The notes beneath the pieces were generated by a model. The model did not search any database. It was not told where the DNA came from and was given only the letters and a program-made list of their open reading frames with translations. A stretch of DNA of 17,062 nt from CAYZQH01 sp050300015 (GTDB taxonomy: Bacteria; Pseudomonadota; Gammaproteobacteria; Pseudomonadales; Cellvibrionaceae), in contig JBNKWZ010000018.1 in assembly GCA_050300015.1 (NCBI GenBank), forward strand, positions 1-17,062. The letters are read 5' to 3'. The position numbers were made by a program, and so were the translations under genes. This document shows positions 1 to 5,207 of the stretch, piece after piece. How positions within the stretch are numbered: the first letter of the stretch is position 1; each line of letters opens with the position of its first letter.

Positions 1-105
1 AGTCAATGTGAAGTGAGAAAAGCTGTCAGGCGATTGAATACTCGGCCAAGAAAAACATTAAGTTACAAGACGCCAAACCAGCGGTGGATGGAAATGGCGG
101 CTTGA
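1..105 (+). CDS. IS30-family transposase, C-terminal fragment
   Basis: Frame 1 is open from the window edge to TGA at 103-105 and encodes 34 residues. It contains RLNTRPRKTLSYKTPNQRW, which closely resembles the end of the DDE catalytic domain of IS30 transposases (typically LN.RPRKTLGYKTP). The protein would cut and join the IS ends at 28-bp terminal repeats. Only the C-terminal tail is present because the window begins inside the gene; the catalytic Asp and Glu residues lie upstream and cannot be checked. The stop is followed by the terminal repeat, as expected for a one-ORF IS. The identical IS end at the other edge suggests this is the tail of the same protein whose start is seen at 17020. 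Confidence 0.82.
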   Translation, partial: SQCEVRKAVRRLNTRPRKTLSYKTPNQRWMEMAA

Positions 106-112
106 ATAAACG

Positions 113-140
113 GGTGATGCACTTCGGATTTGAATCCGCG
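113..140 (+). repeat. IS30 right terminal inverted repeat (28 bp)
   Basis: This is a 28-bp sequence starting GGTGATGCACTTCGG and ending CCGCG. Its exact reverse complement is at 16923-16950. It lies 7 bases after the transposase stop, where the right inverted repeat of an IS30-type element belongs. Identity stops just beyond both inner ends, so 28 bp is the full perfect repeat. Confidence 0.88.
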
Positions 141-300
141 CCTTATTGATACGGGTACTGTATTAATTAATCCTGGTCGAAAAGCATATAATTCACTTCA
201 TTTACTTGATGGAGGATTGATGGCAAGTAAAGTGGATAATTATATCGATATGTTTTGGATTGGAAATAATGCGTATCAGCATCAGGAGAAAATGCAGTAA
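141..300 (+). pseudogene. 3' fragment of an ORF interrupted by the IS30 copy, product unknown
   Basis: Immediately after the IS end, frame 1 stays open to TAA at 298-300. It encodes about 52 residues ending in KVDNYIDMFWIGNNAYQHQE followed by KMQ. I do not recognise the family. The composition is protein-like (mixed aromatic, charged and hydrophobic residues), and the following membrane-protein gene starts inside the stop codon (TAATG), which suggests translational coupling. A C-terminal fragment coupled to a small membrane protein is the arrangement seen in toxin and membrane-immunity pairs, but nothing else here supports that. An internal ATG at 220 with GGAGG at 211-215 could alternatively start a 26-residue peptide. 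The 5' part of the gene is missing, presumably displaced by the IS. Confidence 0.5.
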
Positions 301-755
301 TGAATTGGCATAAAAGAGTTGCTATCCCTTTGTTTATTATTGCTTTGATTTTATTTGCTTCATTTATTCGGCAAACCGTTCAGGTTTTCAATGCTGTAGA
401 GTTAGAGGGGCAGCTTTCTAATATTAGCTGTGTTACAAAAGGTCGTCTTGATAAGTTAAGCTTTTCCATTATTCGCGATAAAAATGCACATAGCTTTACT
501 GTTCTTGGTTTCCCTTGTTTTGACTTTAGAGAGTTTGAGCAGCAAGAAGGTAAAATAGCGCTAATATCAAAAACTAAATACAGTAATACAGTTTTATCTA
601 TTAAATCTGAAGGGAAAATATACTTGAGTCGGATAAAGAAAGAGTTCGTTAGTAACTTGGGCGCATTACTAATTATAGGGATGTTCTTTGGCCCCGGGCT
701 TGTTTTGTGGAAAGAGGGAGAGAAACGTCAACGAATCAATGGTCATGCATCTTGA
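300..755 (+). CDS. Small two-TM membrane protein, hypothetical
   Basis: A 151-residue protein of unknown function. Residues 7-24 form a strongly hydrophobic segment (IPLFIIALILFASF) after a short basic N-terminus, and residues 120-136 form a second one. The roughly 95 residues between them are polar with beta-like composition and two cysteines (Cys44, Cys73), so they probably form a periplasmic domain with both termini in the cytoplasm. The C-terminus is charged (EGEKRQR). The ATG overlaps the TAA of the upstream ORF by one base, pointing to coupled translation. An intrinsic terminator follows at 791-810. Codon use is AT-rich compared with the core genes from 2723 on, in keeping with horizontal acquisition. 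An immunity-protein role is possible from the layout but unproven. Confidence 0.6.
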   Translation: MNWHKRVAIPLFIIALILFASFIRQTVQVFNAVELEGQLSNISCVTKGRLDKLSFSIIRDKNAHSFTVLGFPCFDFREFEQQEGKIALISKTKYSNTVLSIKSEGKIYLSRIKKEFVSNLGALLIIGMFFGPGLVLWKEGEKRQRINGHAS

Positions 756-790
756 TGACCGCTAAAAACAAAGCCTTGGTTTTTCACGCC

Positions 791-810
791 AAGGTGTAGG
801 GCACCTTTTT
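791..810 (+). terminator. Intrinsic terminator after the membrane protein gene
   Basis: The arms AAGGTG (791-796) and CACCTT (802-807) form a 6-bp stem with a TAGGG loop. The T-run at 806-810 overlaps the end of the stem. It lies 36 bases after the stop of the 300-755 gene, on its strand. Confidence 0.6.
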
Positions 811-812
811 AC

Positions 813-951
813 TGTCGTAGTTTTTGCCAAATTATTCATCGTAGGATTTGTTGAAATATAAACAGTTTTACCGAATTTCTGTCGTAGCAAAAATGGTGTC
901 CGTCGAATTAACATCGTAGTTTTTACCACATTGTCATCGTAGGCTTTGTGG
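813..951. repeat. Transposon end with five TCGTAG-core repeats
   Basis: Five copies of a TCGTAG core start at 815, 839, 882, 914 and 937. They sit in longer related units. TGTCGTAGTTTTTGCCAAA (813-831) matches CATCGTAGTTTTTACCACA (912-930), and TCATCGTAGGATTTGTTG (836-853) matches TCATCGTAGGCTTTGTGG (934-951). A related unit lies at 880-898. The outermost unit begins TGTCG. Multiple spaced transposase-binding repeats next to a TGTNG terminus are the hallmark of Tn7/Tn5053-superfamily ends. The adjacent minus-strand TniB-like gene remnants fit this reading. The element would lie to the right of 813; its other end is not in the window. Confidence 0.62.
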
Positions 952-1030
952 ATAACTTTTATATTTATACAGGGCGTAAAAAATGGCTTTCGCCCCTTTG
1001 TATTTTTTGTTTAAATGCTCGAAGCGAGCA

Positions 1031-1227
1031 TTAGAAGGGGATGACATCGTTTTCGATCTCGATACAAGCACCACCTTCATCGCTGTGATTGTGGTGGCAA
1101 TAATTGATAATGTCGTCGCGGTAATTCTGCCTGAGAGTATCGCCAGCTCGTCGAGTAACATTAACATGCTGTAAGCTTCTTCGGGCGTATAGTGTGTGCG
1201 CAAAAGCATTGTTTTCATCATGGTCAA
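1031..1227 (-). pseudogene. Frameshifted small acidic protein of the transposon
   Basis: Two overlapping minus-strand frames join into one sensible protein if one base is restored near 1140/1141. The first half, from an ATG at 1227, 1221 or 1218, reads LLRTHYTPEEAYSMLMLLDE. The second half reads DTLRQNYRDDIINYCHHN, then an acidic stretch and a final NDVIPF before TAA at 1031-1033. The result is about 62-66 residues, acidic at the C-terminus. It starts 5 bases after the restored stop of the ATPase, so it would be the last gene of the transposition operon. I know similar small ORFs following ExeA-type ATPases in marine gammaproteobacterial transposons, but no function for them. Unrepaired, the frame would run on into the transposon-end repeats, which is implausible. 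Confidence 0.5.
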
Positions 1228-1232
1228 TGCTT

Positions 1233-1651
1233 CTATGCCACTTGTTGCTTAATCAGTTCCTCGTGTGACCGCCAATGGGGTTGCTGAGGACATTATTCAC
1301 ATGGGTGATGGTCGCGATCCTTTTGGTTTCCCTAGCCGCCTCAATCAAGCTGGCATAGTAAAGGTTGCGACATAACCTCAGATTCCCTTCTGCAGAGCGT
1401 ATGATTAACGCCATAGCAGCTTCGTCAAAGGTATTGATGCCCATTTTGGCCGCCTCCAACTCTTTCACAATGTAACGCTCCATGTCGTCATCGTTAAGCG
1501 GTTTGATAGTGGCGGAGTAAGTAATTCGACTCTTGATATCCTTATTGGTGCTTAAAGATAAATAATGCAACAATTCTGGCTGGCCGAATAAAACAACATT
1601 GTGGTTTTTAGGGGAAACGCTCAAACAGTAAGCGCAATTTTCTCGGCACAA
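1233..1651 (-). pseudogene. TniB/ExeA-type transposition ATPase, 3' remnant with frameshifts
   Basis: The minus strand encodes the C-terminal half of an AAA+ ATPase of the ExeA/TniB type, which in Tn7/Tn5053-like elements activates the DDE transposase and helps choose targets. Visible signatures are NVVLFGQPELLHYLS (the strand carrying the sensor-1 region), KSRITYSATIKPLNDDDMER (the Arg-finger region) and EGNLRLCRNLYYASLIEA. Two frameshifts are inferred. Near 1610, LRLLFERFP lies in one frame and KNHNVV in the next. At the C-run 1277-1280, restoring one base gives the tail HWRSHEELIKQQVA and a TAG at 1233-1235. The Walker A and B half is absent; homology fades near 1645, where unrelated intron-like DNA begins. 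The partner transposase is missing, so the gene is dead. Confidence 0.68.
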
Positions 1652-1923
1652 CCAACGACGAAGCTCTGGAAGTCGGACCAGTTCGTAGTAGTCCCAGAGC
1701 GGGAAAGCCGTTTACATGGCAAAGGGGTTGGCGGTTATATTTAATTCGTAGTGGACACATACATTGGACAAAGTAGGGCTGGATACTGTATGACAACTAA
1801 AGTGCGAGGCTTACATTCAGGTAGGGCTGAAGTCGATTGATTTTATTGTTGGGTGAAAGGCGATCACGTAAATTAAGAGGTTTCGAGAAAAGCTTTAGCT
1901 GCGCGGTAAATAATATAACTGAG

Positions 1924-1999
1924 GAGCCGGATGCAGTAATAATGCACGTCCGGATCTGTGTGGGGGTGTTTCAGCGATGTGGCGTTCTACCATGACTAT
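1924..1999 (+). mobile_element. Group II intron 3' remnant (domains V and VI)
   Basis: Positions 1924-1956 fold as a domain V. Arms GAGCCGGA (1924-1931) and TCCGGATC (1949-1956) form the lower helix, CG (1947-1948) is the two-base bulge, and TGCA (1932-1935) pairs with TGCA (1943-1946) below a GTAATAA loop. The AGC catalytic triad is at 1925-1927. One mismatch, G1926 opposite A1954, replaces the usual G-U pair. TGTGTGGGGG and a loose hairpin ending near CTACCATGAC follow, as in the domain VI region of related introns; the 3' boundary is approximate. The 1645-1790 stretch upstream may be a decayed intron-encoded protein tail, broken by stops in every frame. The 5' part of the intron is gone. 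Confidence 0.55.
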
Positions 2000-2030
2000 C
2001 TTTACATGACCTTAATTGAATAACGAGAAG

Positions 2031-2369
2031 ATGGAATTATTAATTGGTATTTTCATAGGATGCTTCGTAGTGTCATTTGCTATTGGTAAGCTGGTGGTGA
2101 TAAAGCTAATATCGCCGCAAAAAGAATCATGGGGCAAGTGCATTCAGCTTGCTGTTGTGAGAGCTATGTTTTATACGCCAACTGTTGGTATGGGTGGTCA
2201 TGGAATAGCGCTTTTACCAACTGTTGTTGCGATGATATTTACTGAATCTAAATACTATCTTACTATGCTATCCCTCCCAATTATAGTTCTCACAATTAGC
2301 TTGTTTACGTCGCTAGTTGTTTTAAGTGGTAAAAAGCCTGCTTCTAGTGACAAAAAGTATGACAAATAA
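2031..2369 (+). CDS. Small multi-pass membrane protein, hypothetical
   Basis: A protein of 112 residues from the ATG at 2031, or 117 from a TTG at 2016 that has no ribosome binding site. GAGAAG sits directly before the ATG. Three hydrophobic segments are clear: LLIGIFIGCFVVSFAIG at the N-terminus, ALLPTVVAMIF in the middle and a long LSLPIIVLTISLFTSLVVL near the C-terminus. A Gly-rich turn (GMGGHG) precedes the second, and the tail is polar and charged (KKPASSDKKYDK). I do not recognise a family. It is short and AT-rich and sits just after the group II intron remnant, so its upstream context may have been lost. The downstream 45-codon ORF overlaps its end, which suggests a two-gene unit. Being small, membranous and orphaned in an accessory patch is compatible with an immunity protein, but that is speculation. 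Confidence 0.52.
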   Translation: MELLIGIFIGCFVVSFAIGKLVVIKLISPQKESWGKCIQLAVVRAMFYTPTVGMGGHGIALLPTVVAMIFTESKYYLTMLSLPIIVLTISLFTSLVVLSGKKPASSDKKYDK

Positions 2370-2496
2370 GGATATGTTGCGCGCAGGCGCAACATATCCC
2401 ATTGTTGAACGAGCCCAAGTACTTTATATAGAAATTAAATCGAAGGCCGAGCAGTTGATAAGCCAAGGCTTTGTGCCTCGGCTTCCTTTGGAGTGA
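2359..2496 (+). CDS. Possible 45-residue ORF, unknown
   Basis: An ORF from ATG 2359 (or ATG 2374) to TGA 2494-2496 that overlaps the end of the membrane protein gene by 11 bases. The product would contain ATYPIVERAQVLYIEIKSKA and end QGFVPRLPLE. Composition looks like a real helix-forming protein, but the family is unknown and the ribosome binding site is weak. The perfect hairpin at 2370-2399 lies within its first codons, so the sequence could instead be a structured non-coding element. It may also be the remnant of a longer gene: a similar GTGCCTCGG codon string recurs at 2637-2645 in a different reading context. Confidence 0.3.
   Translation: MTNKDMLRAGATYPIVERAQVLYIEIKSKAEQLISQGFVPRLPLE
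2370..2399. repeat. Perfect 13-bp inverted repeat (hairpin)
   Basis: GGATATGTTGCGC (2370-2382) and its exact reverse complement (2387-2399) are separated by GCAG. No T-run follows on either strand, so a simple intrinsic terminator is not well supported. It begins one base after the stop of the 2031-2369 gene and covers the start of the small ORF there, so it could act as an end-of-transcript structure or a translation block. Confidence 0.6.
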
Positions 2497-2679
2497 GCGG
2501 TGACCTGTTATTTATTGGGGGGAATACCCTCCAAACCGTTCCAAAATGTAGTCCTTACGGATTGGGTTTTTACGTCTTTGGTTTGAGAGTGGTCCAGGTG
2601 ACACGAAAGTTCGTGAGAATACGGAGTACGGTTATGTGCCTCGGTGGTTTTATAGAGGGTTGTGGCTTTGTGCTTCAGA

Positions 2680-2700
2680 TTGCTCGCGGAGCGTGAGCAA
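2680..2700. terminator. Hairpin downstream of feoB, possible weak terminator
   Basis: TTGCTCGCG (2680-2688) pairs with CGTGAGCAA (2692-2700) around a GAG loop: 9 pairs, one of them G-U. It lies 22 bases past the feoB stop on the minus strand. No U-tract follows, so it is only a weak candidate for ending feoAB transcription. The rest of 2497-2722 holds no convincing gene. Confidence 0.35.
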
Positions 2701-2722
2701 ATCACGCCCGCTGTGCCGTGCC

Positions 2723-4765
2723 CTAAAGATTGGTTACCGGAATATAGTTTTTAATGCCGCGTTTCATATAGGCCAAAATCCATCGATACAAAGCGTAGAG
2801 CCCTAAAGTAGACAGCACAATCCAAAGGCTCGCGAAAATGGGTGTGGTTGTTAATAGGCTTGCGTGCCAAAGGTTGGAGGCTAACCAGTAGGACAACAGC
2901 AGGCTCCAGGCCACGGAAAAACCTAGCCACACTTGTCCGGCTTCGCGCTGCATTACGCCAATGGTGGCGACGCAAGGCGCATACAGAAGGATGAACACAA
3001 GATAACAAAACGCTCCCCAGGCCGATGGAAACAAAGTTTGCATAGCGAGGTAGCTATCGGGCAGATTATTGTTCGCGTCTGCTTGTGCAGAACCAATGCC
3101 CAGTGGGTCACCAAGCGCGCCCACCAACCCGTGAGCGTTGTCTTGTATGCTCACTATGCCTTCCCATATTTTCGCTGGAATACTCGGTGAGGTTTCTTGT
3201 TCGGCAGGACTGGCTGAGGTGTAAAGCGCATCCAGTGTGCCGACCACTACCTCTTTCGCAAACAGGCCCGTAAATAGGCCCACCGTGGCCGGCCAGTTGT
3301 TCTCTCCCACGCCAATAGGGGTGAACACAGGCGTGAGAACTTTACCGGTGGCAGACAAAACGGAGTTTTCAGAGTCTTGGTTGCCCCAGCTGCCGTCAGT
3401 GCCCAGGGAGTTAAAAACATTAAGCAGTAATACCACCACCAAAATACGCTTGCCGGCGCGCCAAATAAACGAGTATAAGCGGTGCCAGGTTTGGGTTAAT
3501 ACATTTCGCAGCAAGGGGCGGTGGTAGGCTGGCATTTCAGCAATATTAGCGCCTGCTACGCTACCAAAAAGGCGGTGTCGCAGTATCCAGGCAGACAGGA
3601 CGGCAACACCAATGCCCAGTAAATAAAGGGCGAAAATAGCGTTTTGTGCCTGGCTGGGGAAAAACGCTGTGCCCACAAAAACATAAACGGATAGGCGCGC
3701 ACCGCAGGACATAAATGGCGCGATAAAAATGGTGGTGAGCCTCGCACTGGCTTGGCCTAAAGCCCTTGACGCCATGACTGCTGGAACGTTACAGCCAAAG
3801 CCGATAATCAGTGGAATAAAGGCCTGTCCTGGCAGGCCAATTTTTGCCATCAGGCGATCGATCACAAAGGCTGCGCGGGATAAATAACCCGAGTCTTCTA
3901 AGACCGACATGCACAAATACAGAAAGCCAATCACGGGGATGAACGTTCCCACCAGCTGTATGCCGCCGCCCATTCCATCCGCAATGATGACTTTCGACCA
4001 CTCTGGTGCATGGGCCAGGGTGAGAAGGGCTCGAGTTCCGTCCACAAAGATTGCGCCGAGTACAATGTCGAAAAAATCAATGAACACGGCACCCAGGTTC
4101 ACGGCTATGGTGAAAAGCATGTACATCACCATCAAGAACGTAGGAAGTGCCAATAAGGGGTGAAGTAACCATCGGTCAATGCGTTCTGTGCGGCTCTTTT
4201 GGCCCGTGGGGCGATAGCTGGCGTGAACAATGGCCGGCAGGTCCAGTTTGGCCGGGGCTGCTGGGTAGTATTGCAGAAGGCCCTCTATGGCGGTTTTAAG
4301 TTCTGTAATTCCCTCACCGGTGGAACCAATGACACCCACCACGGGTAATTGGGTGTGCTGGGCGAGGGCTCTTAAATCAACCTCGATTCCTTCTGCCTCG
4401 GCACTGTCGAGCATGTTCACGGCGAGTAAAACAGGCTTGCCGGCGGCGAGAATGTCAGGCAGTAGCGCCAATTGGCGCGGGAGGCGGGTGGCGTCGAGTA
4501 CAACTACCACTAAAGCGGGATTGCCCTCGGTTAAATATTGATGGGCAACGCGTGCTTCAATGCCTTGTATGTCGTCGTGGAGGGAATAGATGCCCGGAAG
4601 GTCAACCACCTGGACCGGTTGCTTGTTTTCTAATAGTAAGCGTCCGTCTTTGCGCTCAACGGTAACGCCAGGCCAGTTACCGGTACGCTGACGTGTTCCG
4701 GTTAAACGGTTAAAAAGGGTGGTTTTGCCACAGTTTGGGCTGCCAATCAGCGCAATGTCTTTCAC
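2723..4765 (-). CDS. feoB: Ferrous iron transport protein B
   Basis: FeoB is the inner-membrane Fe(II) importer, with a cytoplasmic GTPase domain fused to a membrane channel. The 680-residue product shows G1 GSPNCGKT (8-15), the GNWPGVTVE switch (29-37), G3 DLPG (55-58), G4 NMLD (117-120) and a G5-like GSTGEG (147-152). A helical region follows, then the membrane part with gate motifs GFGCNVPA (322-329) and PFMSCGARL (350-358), and further transmembrane helices to the C-terminus. E. coli FeoB is about 770 residues, so this is a shorter but complete form. The start is GTG (4763-4765), three bases after the feoA stop, so the two genes are translationally linked. No feoC follows; accessory DNA begins directly downstream. 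Control is probably through the Fur-like promoter upstream of feoA. Confidence 0.96.
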   Translation of the reverse strand: MKDIALIGSPNCGKTTLFNRLTGTRQRTGNWPGVTVERKDGRLLLENKQPVQVVDLPGIYSLHDDIQGIEARVAHQYLTEGNPALVVVVLDATRLPRQLALLPDILAAGKPVLLAVNMLDSAEAEGIEVDLRALAQHTQLPVVGVIGSTGEGITELKTAIEGLLQYYPAAPAKLDLPAIVHASYRPTGQKSRTERIDRWLLHPLLALPTFLMVMYMLFTIAVNLGAVFIDFFDIVLGAIFVDGTRALLTLAHAPEWSKVIIADGMGGGIQLVGTFIPVIGFLYLCMSVLEDSGYLSRAAFVIDRLMAKIGLPGQAFIPLIIGFGCNVPAVMASRALGQASARLTTIFIAPFMSCGARLSVYVFVGTAFFPSQAQNAIFALYLLGIGVAVLSAWILRHRLFGSVAGANIAEMPAYHRPLLRNVLTQTWHRLYSFIWRAGKRILVVVLLLNVFNSLGTDGSWGNQDSENSVLSATGKVLTPVFTPIGVGENNWPATVGLFTGLFAKEVVVGTLDALYTSASPAEQETSPSIPAKIWEGIVSIQDNAHGLVGALGDPLGIGSAQADANNNLPDSYLAMQTLFPSAWGAFCYLVFILLYAPCVATIGVMQREAGQVWLGFSVAWSLLLSYWLASNLWHASLLTTTPIFASLWIVLSTLGLYALYRWILAYMKRGIKNYIPVTNL

Positions 4766-4768
4766 GGT

Positions 4769-4996
4769 TTAAGCTAGGGTTATGCGAATATTGGCGGCCT
4801 CATCAGCGCGAATGGCGTACAAAGTGCCAGAGCACTTAATTTGCATGGGGCCCTTGCCCCGGCTCCGGCGAAGTACCTCTACGTCTGCGCCGGGAATTAA
4901 CCCCAAAGTACTGCACTGGCGCAAGAGAGCTGAATTACTGTTGTCCAATTCGCGAATGTGGCCACTTTGGCCCTCTAAAAGTTGATTAAGTCGCAT
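4769..4996 (-). CDS. feoA: Ferrous iron transport protein A
   Basis: A 75-residue SH3-like cytoplasmic protein that partners FeoB and supports Fe(II) uptake. The family pattern is visible: an N-terminal LNQLLEGQSGHIREL, then LLRQCSTLGLIPGADVEVLR, a basic KGPMQIKCSGTLYAIR strand, and the final EAANIRIT. The length is typical (about 75-85). It begins with ATG at 4994-4996 and ends three bases before feoB. It is the first gene of the operon; the leader from the predicted transcription start is about 65 bases. Confidence 0.93.
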   Translation of the reverse strand: MRLNQLLEGQSGHIRELDNSNSALLRQCSTLGLIPGADVEVLRRSRGKGPMQIKCSGTLYAIRADEAANIRITLA

Positions 4997-5055
4997 AGGT
5001 CTACCGCATTACTCGTTGATTAACACCGGCGCACAATACGCGCTCCAATGTTATT

Positions 5056-5097
5056 AATAGTAATTCGCATTATCGTTGGGTTTTTGACCCAGCGCAA
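5056..5097 (-). promoter_or_regulatory. feoAB promoter with overlapping Fur-like box
   Basis: Read on the minus strand, TTGCGC (5092-5097) and GATAAT (5069-5074) are separated by exactly 17 bases and suit sigma-70 -35 and -10 elements. A 19-base sequence starting at the -10, GATAATGCGAATTACTATT (5074 down to 5056), matches the classic Fur box GATAATGATAATCATTATC at 14 of 19 positions. Fur bound there would block RNA polymerase, as expected for iron-repressed ferrous uptake. The 17-bp spacer also contains the palindrome TGGGT-N5-ACCCA (5077-5091). Confidence 0.62.
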
Positions 5098-5207
5098 GAA
5101 TTGCTAAGAATTAAACGTTTTTAAGGGAAAAAATTGCTGTGAATGTGATTTGAATCGTTTTAGAAGTGTTTATGGCGTCGAAAATAGGCTTGGATGCCGC
5201 TGAAGGG

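Larger units (their letters stand above)
1..140 (+). mobile_element. 3' end of an IS30-family insertion sequence
   Basis: This stretch holds the last 34 codons of a transposase (1-105), a 7-base spacer and a terminal inverted repeat at 113-140. The same 28 bp occurs in reverse complement, without a mismatch, at 16923-16950, where a second copy begins. The left copy therefore ends at 140 (…CCGCG) and the flanking DNA starts at 141. The IS cuts into an open reading frame that continues to 300. Orientation is plus, the same as the copy at the other edge. Family assignment rests on the transposase tail; the element's full length is not visible. Confidence 0.85.

Noticed and set aside
813..951. 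CRISPR-like array
   Set aside because: Units are short and imperfect, spacing is uneven (24, 43, 32 and 23 bases), and no cas genes are nearby; transposase-binding sites fit better.
983..1174. Plus-strand ORF with hydrophobic stretches
   Set aside because: It is antisense to the small transposon gene, and its Val/Ile runs come from the complement of that gene.
934..1227. 97-residue minus-strand ORF taken as a real protein
   Set aside because: Its second half runs into the transposon-end repeats; the other frame gives a sensible acidic ending after a one-base repair.
2370..2399. Integron attC site
   Set aside because: The arms do not carry the RYYYAAC/GTTRRRY core boxes and there is no cassette array or integrase.
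2493..2705. Two overlapping 65-67 residue ORFs on opposite strands
   Set aside because: Composition is not protein-like, start sites are weak and there is no recognisable motif.
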